64,000 nt of DNA from Saccoglossus kowalevskii (taxonomy: Eukaryota > Hemichordata > Enteropneusta > Harrimaniidae): the NCBI RefSeq assembly GCF_000003605.2, contig NW_003108091.1:136625-200624 (forward strand), written 5' to 3'. Each line of letters begins with the position of its first letter. Position 1 is the stretch's first letter. A program made the position numbers and the translations under genes. Positions 1 to 12,400 of this stretch are shown here, piece by piece. The notes under the pieces were generated by a model. That model did no database searches. It was not told the origin of the DNA and saw only the letters and a list, made by a program, of their open reading frames with translations.

Positions 1-3000
1 AAGAATAGATATCACATGGTACATGATATGAGGAATAAAAATCACATTTGGTGCGTTATATAAGGAATACAAATCACATGGTGCATGATATAAGGAATAC
101 AAATCACATGGTGCGTTATATAAGGAATAAAAATCACATGGTACATGATATGAGGAATACAAATCACATGGTGCATGATACAAGGTATGCAAATCACATG
201 GTGCATGATATAAGTAATACAAATCACATGGTGCATGATATAAGGAATACAAATCACATGGTGCATGATATGAGGAATACAAATCACATGGTGCGTTATA
301 TAATGAATACAAATCACATGGTGCATGATATGAAGAATGCAAATCACATGGTGCATGATATAAGGAATGCAAATCACCTGGTGCATGATATAAGTAATAC
401 AAATCACATGGTGCATGATATAAGGAATACAAATCACATGGTGCATGATATGAGGAATACAAATCACATGGTGCGTTATATAATGAATACAAATCACATG
501 GTGCATGATATGAAGAATGCAAATCACATGGTGCATGATGTAAGGAAAGCAAATCACATGGTGCATGATATAAGGAATAAAAATCACATAGTACATGATA
601 TAAGGAATACAAATCACATGGTGCATGATATAAGGAATACAAATCACATGGTGCATGATACGAGGAACACAAATCACATGGTGTGTTATATAAGGAATAA
701 AAATCACATGGTGCATGATATAAGGAATAAACATCACATGGTACACAATATAAAGAATAGATATCACATGGTACATGATATGAGGAATAAAAATCACATG
801 GTGCGTTATATAAGGAATACAAATCACATGGTGCATGATATAAGGAATACAAATCACATGGTGCGTTATATAAGGAATAAAAATCACATGGTACATGATA
901 TGAGGAATACAAATCACATGGTGCATGATACGAGGAAAACAAATCACATGGTGCGTTATATAAGGAATAAAAATCACATGGTGCATGATATAAGGAATAA
1001 ACATCACATGGTACACAATATAAAGAATAGATATCACATGGTACATGATATGAGGATTAAAAATCACATGGTGCGTTATATAAGGAATACAAATCACATG
1101 GTGCATGATATAAGGAATACAAATCACATGGTGCGTTATATAAGGAATAACAATCACATGGTACATGATATGAGGAATAGAAATCACATGGTGCATGACA
1201 TAAGGAATACAAATCACATGGTGCATGATATAAGGAATAAAAATCACATAGTGCATGATATAAGGAATACGAATCACATGGTGCATGATATAAGGAATAC
1301 AAATCACATGGTGCGTTGTATAAGGAATACAAATCACATGGTGCATGATATGAGGAACACATCGCACATGGTGCATGATACAAGGTATGCAAATCACATG
1401 GTTTGTTATATAAGGAATACAAATCACATGGTGCATGATATTAGGAACACATCGCACATGGTGCATGATACAAGGTATGCAAATCACATGGTGCATGATA
1501 TAAGGAATACAAATCACATGGTGCATGATATAAGGAATACAAATCACATGGTGCATGATATGTGGAATACAAATCACATGATGCATGATATAAGGAATAA
1601 AAATCACATGGTGCGTTATATAAGGAATACAAATCACATGGTGCATGATATAAGGAATACAAATCACATGGTGCGTGATATGAGGAATACAAATCACATG
1701 GTGCATGATATAAGGAATAAAAATCACATGGTACATGATATGAGGAATACAAATCACATGGTGCGTTATATAAGGAATACAAATCACATGGTGCATGATA
1801 TATGGAATAAAAGTCACATATTGCATGATATAAGGAATACAAATCACATGGTGCATGATATGAGGAATACAAATCACATGGTGCATGATATAAGGAATAC
1901 AAATCACATGGTGCATGATATGAGGAATACAAATCACATGGTGCATGATATGAAGAATACAAATCACATGGTGCATGATATGAGGAATATAAATCACATG
2001 GTGCATGATATGAGGAATGCAAATCACATGGTGCATGATATAAGGAATGCAAATCACATGGTGCATGATATAAAGAATACAAATCATATGGTGCATGATA
2101 TGAAGAATACAAATCACATGGTGCATGATATGAGGAATACAAATCACATGGTGCATGATATGAAGAATACAAATCACATGGTGCATGATATAAGTAATAC
2201 AAATCACATGGTGCATGATATGAAGAATACAAATCACATGGTGCATGATATGAGGAATACATCTCACATGGTGCATGATATGAGGAATGCAAATCACATG
2301 GTGCATGATATGAGGAATACATCACACATGGTGCATGATATGAGGAATGCAAATCACATGGTGCATGTTATAAGGAATAAAAATCACATGGTGCATGATA
2401 TAAGGAATACAAATCATATGGTGCATGATATAAGGAATAAATATCACATGGTACATGATATGAGGAATACAAATCACATGGTGCATGATATAAGGAATGC
2501 AAATCACATGGTGCATGATATAAGGAATAAAAATCACATGGTGCATGATATAAAGAATACAAATCATATGGTGCATGATATAAGGAATAAAAATCACATG
2601 GTGCATGATATAAGGAATACAAATCACATGGTACATGATATGAGGAATAAAAATCACATGGTGCATGATATGAGGAATGCAAGTCACATGGTGCATGATA
2701 TGAGGAACACATCGCACATGGTGCATGATATGAGGAATACAAATCACATGGTGCATGATATGAGGAATACAAATCACATGGTGCATGATATGAGGAATAC
2801 AAATCACATGGTGCATGATATGAGGAATACAAATCACATGGTGCATGATATAAGGAATACAAATCACATGGTGCATGATATAGAGAATACAAATCACATG
2901 GTGCATGATATAAGGAATGCAAATCACATGGTGCATGATATAAGGAATACAAATCACATGGTGCATGATATGAGCAATACAAATCACATGGTGCATGATA

Positions 3001-3640
3001 TAAGGAATAAACATCACATGGTGCATGATATAAGGAATACAAATCACATGGTGCATGATATAAGGAATACAAATCACATGGTGCATGATATAGAGAATAC
3101 AAATCACATGGTGCATGATATAAGGAATGCAAATCACATGGTACATGATATAAGGAATACAAATCACATGGTGCATGATATAAGGAAAACAAATCACATG
3201 GTGCATGATATAAGGAATGCAAGTCACATGGTGCATGATATAAAGAATACAAATCACATGGTGCATGATATAGAGAATACAAATCACATGGTGCATGATA
3301 TAAGGAAAACAAATCACATGGTGCATGATATAAGGAATACAAATCACATGGTGCATGATATAAGGAATACAAATCACATGGTGCATGATATAGAGAATAC
3401 AAATCACATGGTGCATGATATAAGGAATGCAAATCACATGGTACATGATATAAGGAATACAAATCACATGGTGCATGATATAAGGAAAACAAATCACATG
3501 GTGCATAATATAAGGAATACAAATCACATGGTGCATGATATAAGGAATTTGAATCACATGGTGCATGATATAAGGAATAAAAATCACATGGTACATGATG
3601 TGAGAAATAAAAATCACATGGTGCATCATACGAGGAATTA
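1..3640. repeat. 30-bp satellite/minisatellite array, about 121 units
   Basis: About 121 head-to-tail copies of a 30-bp unit, consensus roughly AAATCACATGGTGCATGATA plus TAAGGAATAC. The array is cut by the left window edge and decays near 3640. Units vary at few positions: GCATGATA or GCGTTATA, TAAGG or TGAGG, and AATAC, AATAA or AATGC. The CGTTATA variant occurs only up to about 1760, so the two halves are different subfamilies. Higher-order copies are visible: 681-950 repeats at 951-1220 (270 bp, 9 units), and a 180-bp (6-unit) duplication starts at 201 and 381. A 2-base insertion near 48 shifts the phase once. Because 30 is divisible by 3 and the unit has no stop in several frames, long reading frames run through it on both strands. 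I read these as a by-product of the repeat and not as genes. Confidence 0.97.
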
Positions 3641-5470
3641 TAACTACGCATATTTTTAATTAATGTTACGTTTCAATAGCTCAAGTCATATATATATTAG
3701 CATAAATTGGGGATTTAATACTTCACCAAACAAAATATTGTAGGCCATGATAATCAATATTATTTTCTTTAACTAGTTCATACTCTCGTGATATATTTTA
3801 AAATAAGTAGAGGTTGTCTCACTAAATCCTATTGGCCAAAGTTGTCATGGTTACGGACAATATGGATATCGGCGTGAATGATGTTATGTTATTAAACTGA
3901 ACACTACAATGCTACATATATTCTTATATAAATGAATCCATTTTCCGATCATTATTTTCTTATTCATTTCCGGGTTCTATGTGTGTACGTGACTTGGAAT
4001 ACAGATAGCTTGTGGGAGTCTGAACTATTATGGGATAGTATGTTACAAATCTCAGTGAGTCGCTGACATATTGGGAAAACACAGTGCCTTATTGTCGAAT
4101 GTTGAAATTTACACAATGTTATAAGTTTCTTATCTTCATGCGTGGTTTCTAACATGTCCCCGATTTCCGCCTTGAGATGATATGATTATACCCGCCTGTG
4201 TAATTCGCGTAATAGTTGTGTTTAAAACGAAAACGAACTGTGGGGTTAAAAATGTCCCAATCGATTTTGAAGAACTTCACTAAACCGCCGTCATTATTAT
4301 TAGAGATATTTTTTTTTTTTTCTGAAGTGTAAATGAAATGACTTGAGACGTTTTGTAATGCAACTTGTCATTTTCTAAAAGCGCCATTATAGTATTTTTC
4401 AGATGCTTTAAATTAAAAAGATAAATTTGCCGTCAAATATTACCCAACACAGTGCACACATCTGTGTTGTTCTTAATTATATTTATTTACCCTATACATA
4501 AAATATGTTTTTTAAATGAAGTTCCTCGCCCACCTGGCTATCATCATCGATTGTTTTGTCGCCGAAGTGATTCACATTCCAAATTTTAGCTCCTATGCGT
4601 CTAGCGGCTGGACTGAATTAATGATATTATCAAAGTATCATAGAAGATTGAGCGAAAATCAGTCCTTTTTGGCCTCGATGATTTTTTTTTACTCGAAAAC
4701 GTAAGATCAATATGACTCGATTATCATAGACGCAGGTCGTTTGGATTGAACGATTACTTTTATCTTGATCCCTTTGTATATCTAGAATCATAGCATAGTT
4801 GTTGTTTTTTTAATATAAAACATGTTCTTTTTCAATAAAGGTTTTTGATACGCCAATTGAAAAATCGTAACTATTGCTCCCGTACAAATAGTACCCGACT
4901 CCCCAAAATTTTATTTTTAACTTGAATTATTGGACAGTTATAGGAAATTGTTTCGTGACTAATTTTCTATTATGTTACTTTATTATTTCTCGCCTGCTTT
5001 TAGTTTGAATGTGAATTTGTGTGGAATGTTTTTCCATTTTTTATGTAACCATTTTAATTCCCATGTGGAATTTTATATGTTTCAATGAAATATTGTGTTC
5101 CCCTTACACGTGCAAAATCCACAAAATTATCCAGTTAATTTTGATTTCTTAAAAATGAGCCGAAATGTTGTGCCATTATATCTAACTGGTGATGGGAATT
5201 GCCAACCCATTTATAAAAAGGTTTATAAAATTATCAACAAATATTTTCTTGAATACCACTGACCGCGAAAGACACACATCGTAAAGTGTATTGTTATGTA
5301 TACAGATATTATCGTATTTTTTTTTTTCTAAAAATCATACTATTTTGGCAGTTGCGTAAGAAAACGACAGATTTAAAGTTATATAAAATTACAAAAAAAA
5401 AATGATTCAATATGACGTGAGTGATTACATAATTAAAATATGCTGATTAAGTTAACCAGTGCAAAGATGC
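3641..5470. other. Non-coding interval with no recognised gene
   Basis: AT-rich unique-looking sequence between the 30-bp and 38-bp arrays. It holds only short open frames, poly-T runs (for example near 4310 and 5320) and a poly-A run near 5394. I see no domain, convincing exon or RNA gene. Confidence 0.6.
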
Positions 5471-5475
5471 TATGT

Positions 5476-6180
5476 AGAGCACGCAGTGTTTACAAATTTG
5501 CTGCCATACAATGCACGCACGCAGTGTGTACACATTTGATGCCATACAATGCACGCACGCAGTGTGTACACATTTGATGCCATACAATGCACGCACCAGT
5601 GTGTACAAATTTGCTGCCATACAATGCACGCGCGCAGTGTGTACAAATTTGCTGCCATACAATGCACGCGCGCAGTGTGTACAAATTTTCTGCCATACAA
5701 TGCACGCGCGCAGTGTGTACAAATTTGCTGCCATACAATGCACGCACGCAGTGTGTACAAATTTGCTGCCATACAATGCATGCATGCAGTGTGTACAAAT
5801 TTGCTACCATATAATGCACGCACGCAGTGTGTACAAATTTGCTGCCATACAATGCACGCATGCAGTGTATACAAATTTGCTGCAATACAATGCACGCATG
5901 CAGTGTGTACAAATTTGCTACCATATAATGCACGCACGCAGTGTGTACAAATTTGCTGCCATACAATGCATGCATGCAGTGTGTACAAATTTGCTACCAT
6001 ATAATGCACGCACGCAGTGTGTACAAATTTGCTGCCATACAATGCACGCATGCAGTGTATACAAATTTGCTGCAATACAATGCACGCATGCAGTGTGTAC
6101 AAATTTGCTGCCTTGCAATGCACGCAGCGTGTACAGATTATGCTGCCTTGCAATGCACGTAGCGTGCACAGATTATACGT
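5476..6180. repeat. 38-bp minisatellite array with 35-bp variant units at its right end
   Basis: About 17 tandem units of 38 bp carrying the words GCACGCACGCAGTGTGTACA and AATTTGCTGCCATACAA. Variants include GCATGCATGC and CTACCATATAAT. A five-unit (190-bp) block beginning near 5777 is repeated near 5967. After about 6110 the unit shortens to 35 bp, with CAGATTATGCTGCCTTGCAA replacing the TTTGCTGCCATA part. All three frames are largely free of stops because the unit is, so the open frames here are not genes. The array is interrupted by a tRNA-like element and resumes at 6408. Confidence 0.95.
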
Positions 6181-6375
6181 CGAATTATAGTAAACACGTA
6201 CTGCGTGCGTGACTCGAACCGGCGCTTGTGTACGGCACCCAATCGCCTAGCTTCACGCCACTACACGTCTTCTTCTCGGTCACCGGGCATCCCCAAAAAG
6301 GATGCTTAATAACCGAGCTTATTACGTGCAGGGAACATGAGACCCGTCCACGCGTTTATTCGGTGTTATTTGCTT
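6181..6375 (-). mobile_element. tRNA-derived SINE-like element, copy 1, inside the 38-bp array
   Basis: On the minus strand this reads as a tRNA-Leu/Ser-like body: an A-box-like TGACCGAGAAG (6272-6282) and a B-box GGTTCGAGTCA (6210-6220). About 52 nt separate them, the spacing expected for tRNAs with a long variable arm. It aligns along its length with 49623-49800 on the plus strand. Its upstream edge is a 21-bp sequence (6355-6375, starting TTTATTCGGTG on the plus strand), and that sequence reappears in opposite relative orientation at the downstream edge of copy 2. 38-bp-type satellite lies on both sides, so it probably inserted into the array. The A box is degenerate, and the RNA is not a functional tRNA. 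Confidence 0.65.
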
Positions 6376-6407
6376 ACTTTACTTCCTATGTCAACAGCAA
6401 CTATGAG

Positions 6408-6482
6408 TGTACAGATTATGCTGCCTTGCATTGCACGCAGCGTGTACAGATTATGCTGCCTTGCAATGCACGCAGTGTATAC
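6408..6482. repeat. Resumed 35-bp minisatellite units
   Basis: Two further units of the 35-bp variant, with GTGTACAGATTATGCTGCC and TGCACGCAGCGTGTACAG, to the right of the inserted tRNA-like element. They continue the array that ends near 6180 on the left. Confidence 0.85.
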
Positions 6483-6489
6483 AGGTGGT

Positions 6490-9400
6490 ATGTAAACAGT
6501 GGAAGGTCATGTATTCATGGTGATATTCAAATAACACAACAATGGATCATTCATCGGTGATGGCAGGAACCAATTTGAAAAAGCTCCGAAACAATCGGCA
6601 ACACATGTAAAGATAACTCCAGATTATAACGTTTAAGAATGGGAATAATTCGAGACACAGGTGGAGTTAAGCTGAACTGGCAGTGGGAACGGGATCTGTA
6701 TGGCACGTCGCGTAATTTGTTGTCACTAACAAAGGTATCAGGGAGCACTGAATTTTAATTGGAGCAGGCTCTTAGGCATGATCCATGTGACGACATTATT
6801 GATGATATTGACCATGAGATACTGATCCTGATCATTTTGCTAAATCCAAAGATGAGATATTGTTGTCGTTAAAGAGATTAACGCATCTTTCAACGTGGGG
6901 TGTAATAAAATGAATGTTAGCTTTGAAGCGTTGAGTGGCAGTGACCTTTTCCTTTCCTCACAAGTTGAACGTTAAATGGCGATTACTAGTTTCATACTGA
7001 ATTGTCGGTGAATGGAAAACTGCCACCTGATTCATTTTAATTATGGTACAAACAGTATCAGCTTGACTTGATAAGTTAATATCATCTACATTTTTGATGA
7101 CGTTACAACTATATATGATTCAGCATTTAAAACACTATTATGAAAGAACGTTAAAGAAAATAGTCGTTTCTTCATAAAAGCCAAACGTGTTTTGAAACAC
7201 TGGCGCTTGAGTTTTATTTTACAATATTAAATTTAAGGAAATTAAAGCTGAATGAATGTGCTCTGCTGATATTGGAAAATGAAACGGATTGGGTGTCGGT
7301 ATTACATTGCATTGGACGTATGATTGTAAATTTATGACAATGACACAGCTGCGTGTTTGTCTGTTACTTCACTCAGTTATAACTGATATGTAATTTTTGT
7401 TTTTCATTTTAGTAATGACATTGCCAATATACACTGACCTTGTACAATTCCTTTTCCTGTTCAAATTAAACATTAATACTATAATATGCATTCTTTTCAT
7501 GCACGCCGTCTGTGATTGATTCAAGGTTTTCCCAATAGTTGGGTTTTCCAGATTTTCCCACGCGCGTTTAGATGTGTGGGAAAACTTATTCTCTTTATTC
7601 ATTATTGTATAATGGGTTACGAACATATTGACCTACTGGCCAGATGTGGACAAGTGAACCTGTACAATGAATATTAACTTCTAGTGGACTGTATGTTCTT
7701 TGTGGCAATACACGTCGTGCGTGTGGTATTGTGTAAGCATTACGTATAGAATGAAGCATATTCGTGTGATTTGTACTACTACAACTACATACAATATAAA
7801 CAGTGTATCACTTGTAAATTTGTGACACCAGTGACAATTATTGATATACTAGTACATATTTTTCATTTTTGTTCAAATTATCATATTTACTTTCATGGTA
7901 GTCTTGTAATCAATCTGGACTGACTGTGTTTCTGTACATTTATATATATTATCAAATTGGAAAGCAAATATTATATTAAACCCCTGCAGTACATTCTATA
8001 GAATAGTTCATATAATCAATTGGTGGTTAAATAGTAATGCCGTAGAGAAAGAATATTTTGTTCACGGCGGGACCAATCAATTGATACATCTGCATAATTA
8101 ATTTAGTCGTGAATAACATGGGCATATACTATGTGGCTGTTAACGTTTGTGTCTTAAGCCTTTTTCGTTTATTGTTTAACTGATCCTTTCACGGACTTAT
8201 GTTTGATGGTATTGAGTTGAATATTTGATCTCACGTCATTCTGTCATCTCCACGTGTATTGTTTTGTTTTCAACTGGGTATCATTAATTCATAAAACTCA
8301 TACTCTGCCGATATAAAATATTTGTTTGGTTTATTTCATTCTCTCCCTGACAGAATCTTAATTAGCCCGCAACAGCGGGTAACGCATTTCCTCACGATTT
8401 AGTCGTCGGTGCCACGGTATGTGGTGTTACACAGTAGATTCTGTTGAGACGATCGCGTTTATACGTTTATTAGCTTAATTATTATTGGATTTAATTATGT
8501 TTTCTATCTTCAGCGTAATAAAATTTCTATGAATCACAAAATTGAATAAAAAATTTTGTCGTAAGAATTATTTTGTTGATGTAAATGAAACTTCAAGTAA
8601 GAATCCGCGCTTCTTGAATTATAAGCCCAGGCAATATAATATATAGAGTGTAGATAGAATATTACAGTGGCTGGTGATGACGGCGCTCATCATTACGATC
8701 ATTTAGCGTCACTGCCTGAGGAATTTTCGTAAACTGATACAATTTTCAAGAAATATTGCCGCGGGTTAGTCGTGCTTCACAATACGCTGCAATGCGTTGT
8801 ATTATTCAAGAGCATCATCATAATGAGATATATTTGTCTGGGTTTTTCTCTTATTATGCATCAATATATGTAAGACATTTCGAGAGGGGCGATAAATTGT
8901 CGTGTTTTTTAGTGTTTCTAATTAAATTGTGTTCCTTGCCAAACCAAGCACCGTGGAAAGCCAGTAACATGTGATGGCGGCGCTGTGTGACCATGCGCTA
9001 TCGTGACTGTTTTGGAAAGCCCGTTTTGACTAGGAAATCTTTCAGTAACCATCGACAAGCACACGATATGTATCAAGAAACAGATGTCTATCATCTGATT
9101 TGAAAGGTCAAATTTGTCCGCATTTTACATCATCTTTCACGACCAGGACTCAACCGATTGGCCTTTAGAGAAAACAGTTATTATATCTACCTAGATCGAT
9201 ACTCGCTCGCAATACATAGATGGCATTTATACCATTGTCATGGTAATACTTCACAGATCATCGACTGTTTCAACACATATCTAAATGACCCCCGCATGGT
9301 TAGACATTATCCATAATATGCCCTAACTTTCGGCGAGTTTCATCCACCATAACATCGGTAGTCTGAGTTCAGATGTCGTGTATTTGCTTTAAGACTGCCC

Positions 9401-12400
9401 TCCCGACGACATCGGACTTTGCGTTAAGCTACTCGAAGTGTCCCATTATATCCCACTGTCTATTTCATTATACGACTATTTTAACGATGACAACCGAGCC
9501 CTGGCTCGACGAAGACATTCAGAAGGAATGTCTTAAATCCATGAATTTATCTTATAAGATCATGGAATATAGTTGTTTATAAACTAAATTACCAGATATA
9601 CTTGATACACTGTGAACCTTAATCGAACTCTACGTGGCGTCACGACATGAATATGATATAACAGCATTAAAGTCAGTATAATTAATTTAAAAATCAATTA
9701 CAAATATTACACTTTAGTACTATGAAGTCATAAAATAGTTTCAAAATACAATATTTTATTAAGATATATTAAAAACATCATATTCTCTCAAACCAATCCG
9801 GCGCAATATACAGGAGTTTGGTTTCGTCGATTACGCCAGCAGCTAAACTCAAAATCCCACTCGCCATCCATCCGTCTGTCCGGTTACACCTACTACTCAA
9901 AGTAACCTCATTGTACTGCCCTTTTTTTCTTGATTATGTTGACAGTGGAAATATTGAAAAAAAAAACACGTGTTTGCAGAATACGCTGCGTTATGATCAG
10001 AATACAGTTAACCAACCAATTATGAACTCCGTCTGCTGAATTACGTTCAACTTGCATTAATCGGTGATCAATTGCAGGTTCAAGAAGCGAGAGAAATAGT
10101 TTACAGCTTTCACTTTCTAAGCGGTCTGCATAGACATTGACGCAGTACTGCCTTGAGGGCCCGACGTGGCGGTCACGTGATTAGCGTGTGATAATTCACC
10201 GTAACAATGAAATAAAAAGACTTAAATCACTTTCGGTTATTTGGATACATTTCATTTGCACTAATAATCTAATCAATTTATCAATTATTAATTTATTAAT
10301 TTCAACAAAAACTAGCAACATTAAATTTGGACTAGAGGTGAGAGATGGCATTGTAGGACCGTTTTAAGTAGATTATTTTATCCACTCATGTATTTCATAA
10401 GAAATAAATCTCCTAAGGGGCAACGCTGAGAAACGACTCACCCTTACTCGTGCCTGAGTTTGATCAAAACACCTGTGTGTCTTCATTATTCGTCTAATTA
10501 ATAATGTGTGCTTTCCAGAGAAGCTGGTCCGAACATGCTACCACCGTTTTGTGAATTCGATAATTGAATGATGTGTTCGATTCCGGCAAAGACGACGTGA
10601 GTGATTAGGCAATCTGCACGTGACTCTATCCCAGTAAAGACAATACACTTCGCCATTTTTGTACAGTTTAAAAATCGCCATTCATTATTTAGGTCTCAAA
10701 GGACATTTGGAAAAAATAATGTTAATCGAAAAAGTGAAAGGAAACTACTTGTTATCTCTATTAAATAGATAACATAGTCGCTAACGTAGTGCGAGTCTCG
10801 TTTTCAGTCGATGGCCCAGCTCTGCAACAATCATGTGACGTTTTGTTTCGTATTTTGTCGCGATTTGTTGGCGCAACGCCGCCACAAACACACGTGCATT
10901 CTGCTCCATTTCCACGACACCCACAGTTATTAAGATGCAGTGAGACAAAAGAGAATGATGTGTATATCGAGTCCGATATGTGCGAGATTAAGAAAAATAG
11001 CGTGAGTGTTCGAACGTCAATGGTATATATGATCGATGTTACTCTTCTAGAGAGGTGAGGGGTGTCAGAGCATATATAAACTCTGTTCTGTATTTGTGTC
11101 TGTTGTCAAAGTCACTGTCACGAGCGCCATCATGATTAAAACTCTGCGTAATCTTCGATGGAGTGGTGTTCAAATAATGTAAATGCTTCGTTTATTGACC
11201 AAACCGTTGATGCCGCTCCTTACAAGTACATGCACTATGTTCATAAAATAAACAGTGAACAAAGATGCATGAATTAGTGATGATTACGACTTATATGATA
11301 GCCTTTCCTGTTTCAATTTCAAGTTCGCATGCATAAGAAGAACGGAAATTAGTTTTTTTTTTCTCATATAAGGCTATAAATGAATTTAATAATTACGCAT
11401 GTATTCGGTGATAAATGTCACGTGACTTCACACATCACTAATGCTACTAACAGCTGTATTAACGTTGGGAAGCAATTTTAGAAGTATGTGCTATGATGAA
11501 CAGTGTATGCTATATCGACGTCACAAAAAGATGATGTTATTGGTCGAGTATACCAATCTAGAATGTTAACATCAGCTATTATGTCTCAAATGCAAATTAA
11601 TTAAAATTGATTATTAGTGATTGAAAGAAGTTACGCCATTGTTGTAAACTTTGACATTGATATATGAGGGACATGTTGAATGGAGTGGTGTGTCGTGGGT
11701 AAGCGGAAATATTTTTGTTTTCAATTGTTAGCAGTAATGAATAAAATTGAGCTTCGGGATCTAGCTGGCGGCTGATACCAAGGTCCCGGTATGGCTTTGT
11801 GAGCGCAGTGCCCAAATGGTGTAATTTTCAAAAGGAATTGTCTTTTTCCACGGTCAATAATGAATGGCCTTGTGCGGCGTGTGCTGACAATTCTCGTCAT
11901 CTGTTCAATGTATCTGGAAATCACTGTCATTGTGGTATGTCATAATATTACTCGCACAGCCTGTAATAGTGGGATAATAGCTCAATCAAAGAGCAACATG
12001 ATGTCGCCATTTATACGTCAGATGGTTTTGATGGGAATGCCGCGTCCAAGGCTACCTTACAAGGCAATTAAAAAGAGATCATTACGCAAGGTTAACAGTC
12101 TAACATACATGTACAGGTCGTTGACATTATCGTACATGATAAAAGGCAAATAGACTTGCGCGTATACTAAAACATGTTAACGATTTAGTTTAGATTGGAC
12201 AATTGAAGCGATCTACACATAATGGGATATGACAGAGTATGTACATTGCAGTTTACATAAGCATAGCCCTTTACACAGGAGACAGACAAGTCATGAACAT
12301 GTTGACAAGTTCTGGACCATGCTCAATTCAGAAAAGAACCTCATCTTCGTCTCAGTACATAAATACAGAATGTTGTTGTTACACATGCGAAATATTTTTG

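Noticed and set aside
48-3659. 1203-codon open frame on the plus strand and long frames on the minus strand
   Set aside because: They follow from a stop-free 30-bp tandem unit. The same array is open in several frames, differences between units are mostly amino-acid changing, and the plus-strand frame begins only at a 2-base insertion in the array and not at a real start.
5447-6212. Several overlapping 70-230 codon frames on both strands
   Set aside because: They are translations of the 38-bp minisatellite in shifted frames (38 is not a multiple of 3) and show only the repeated unit.
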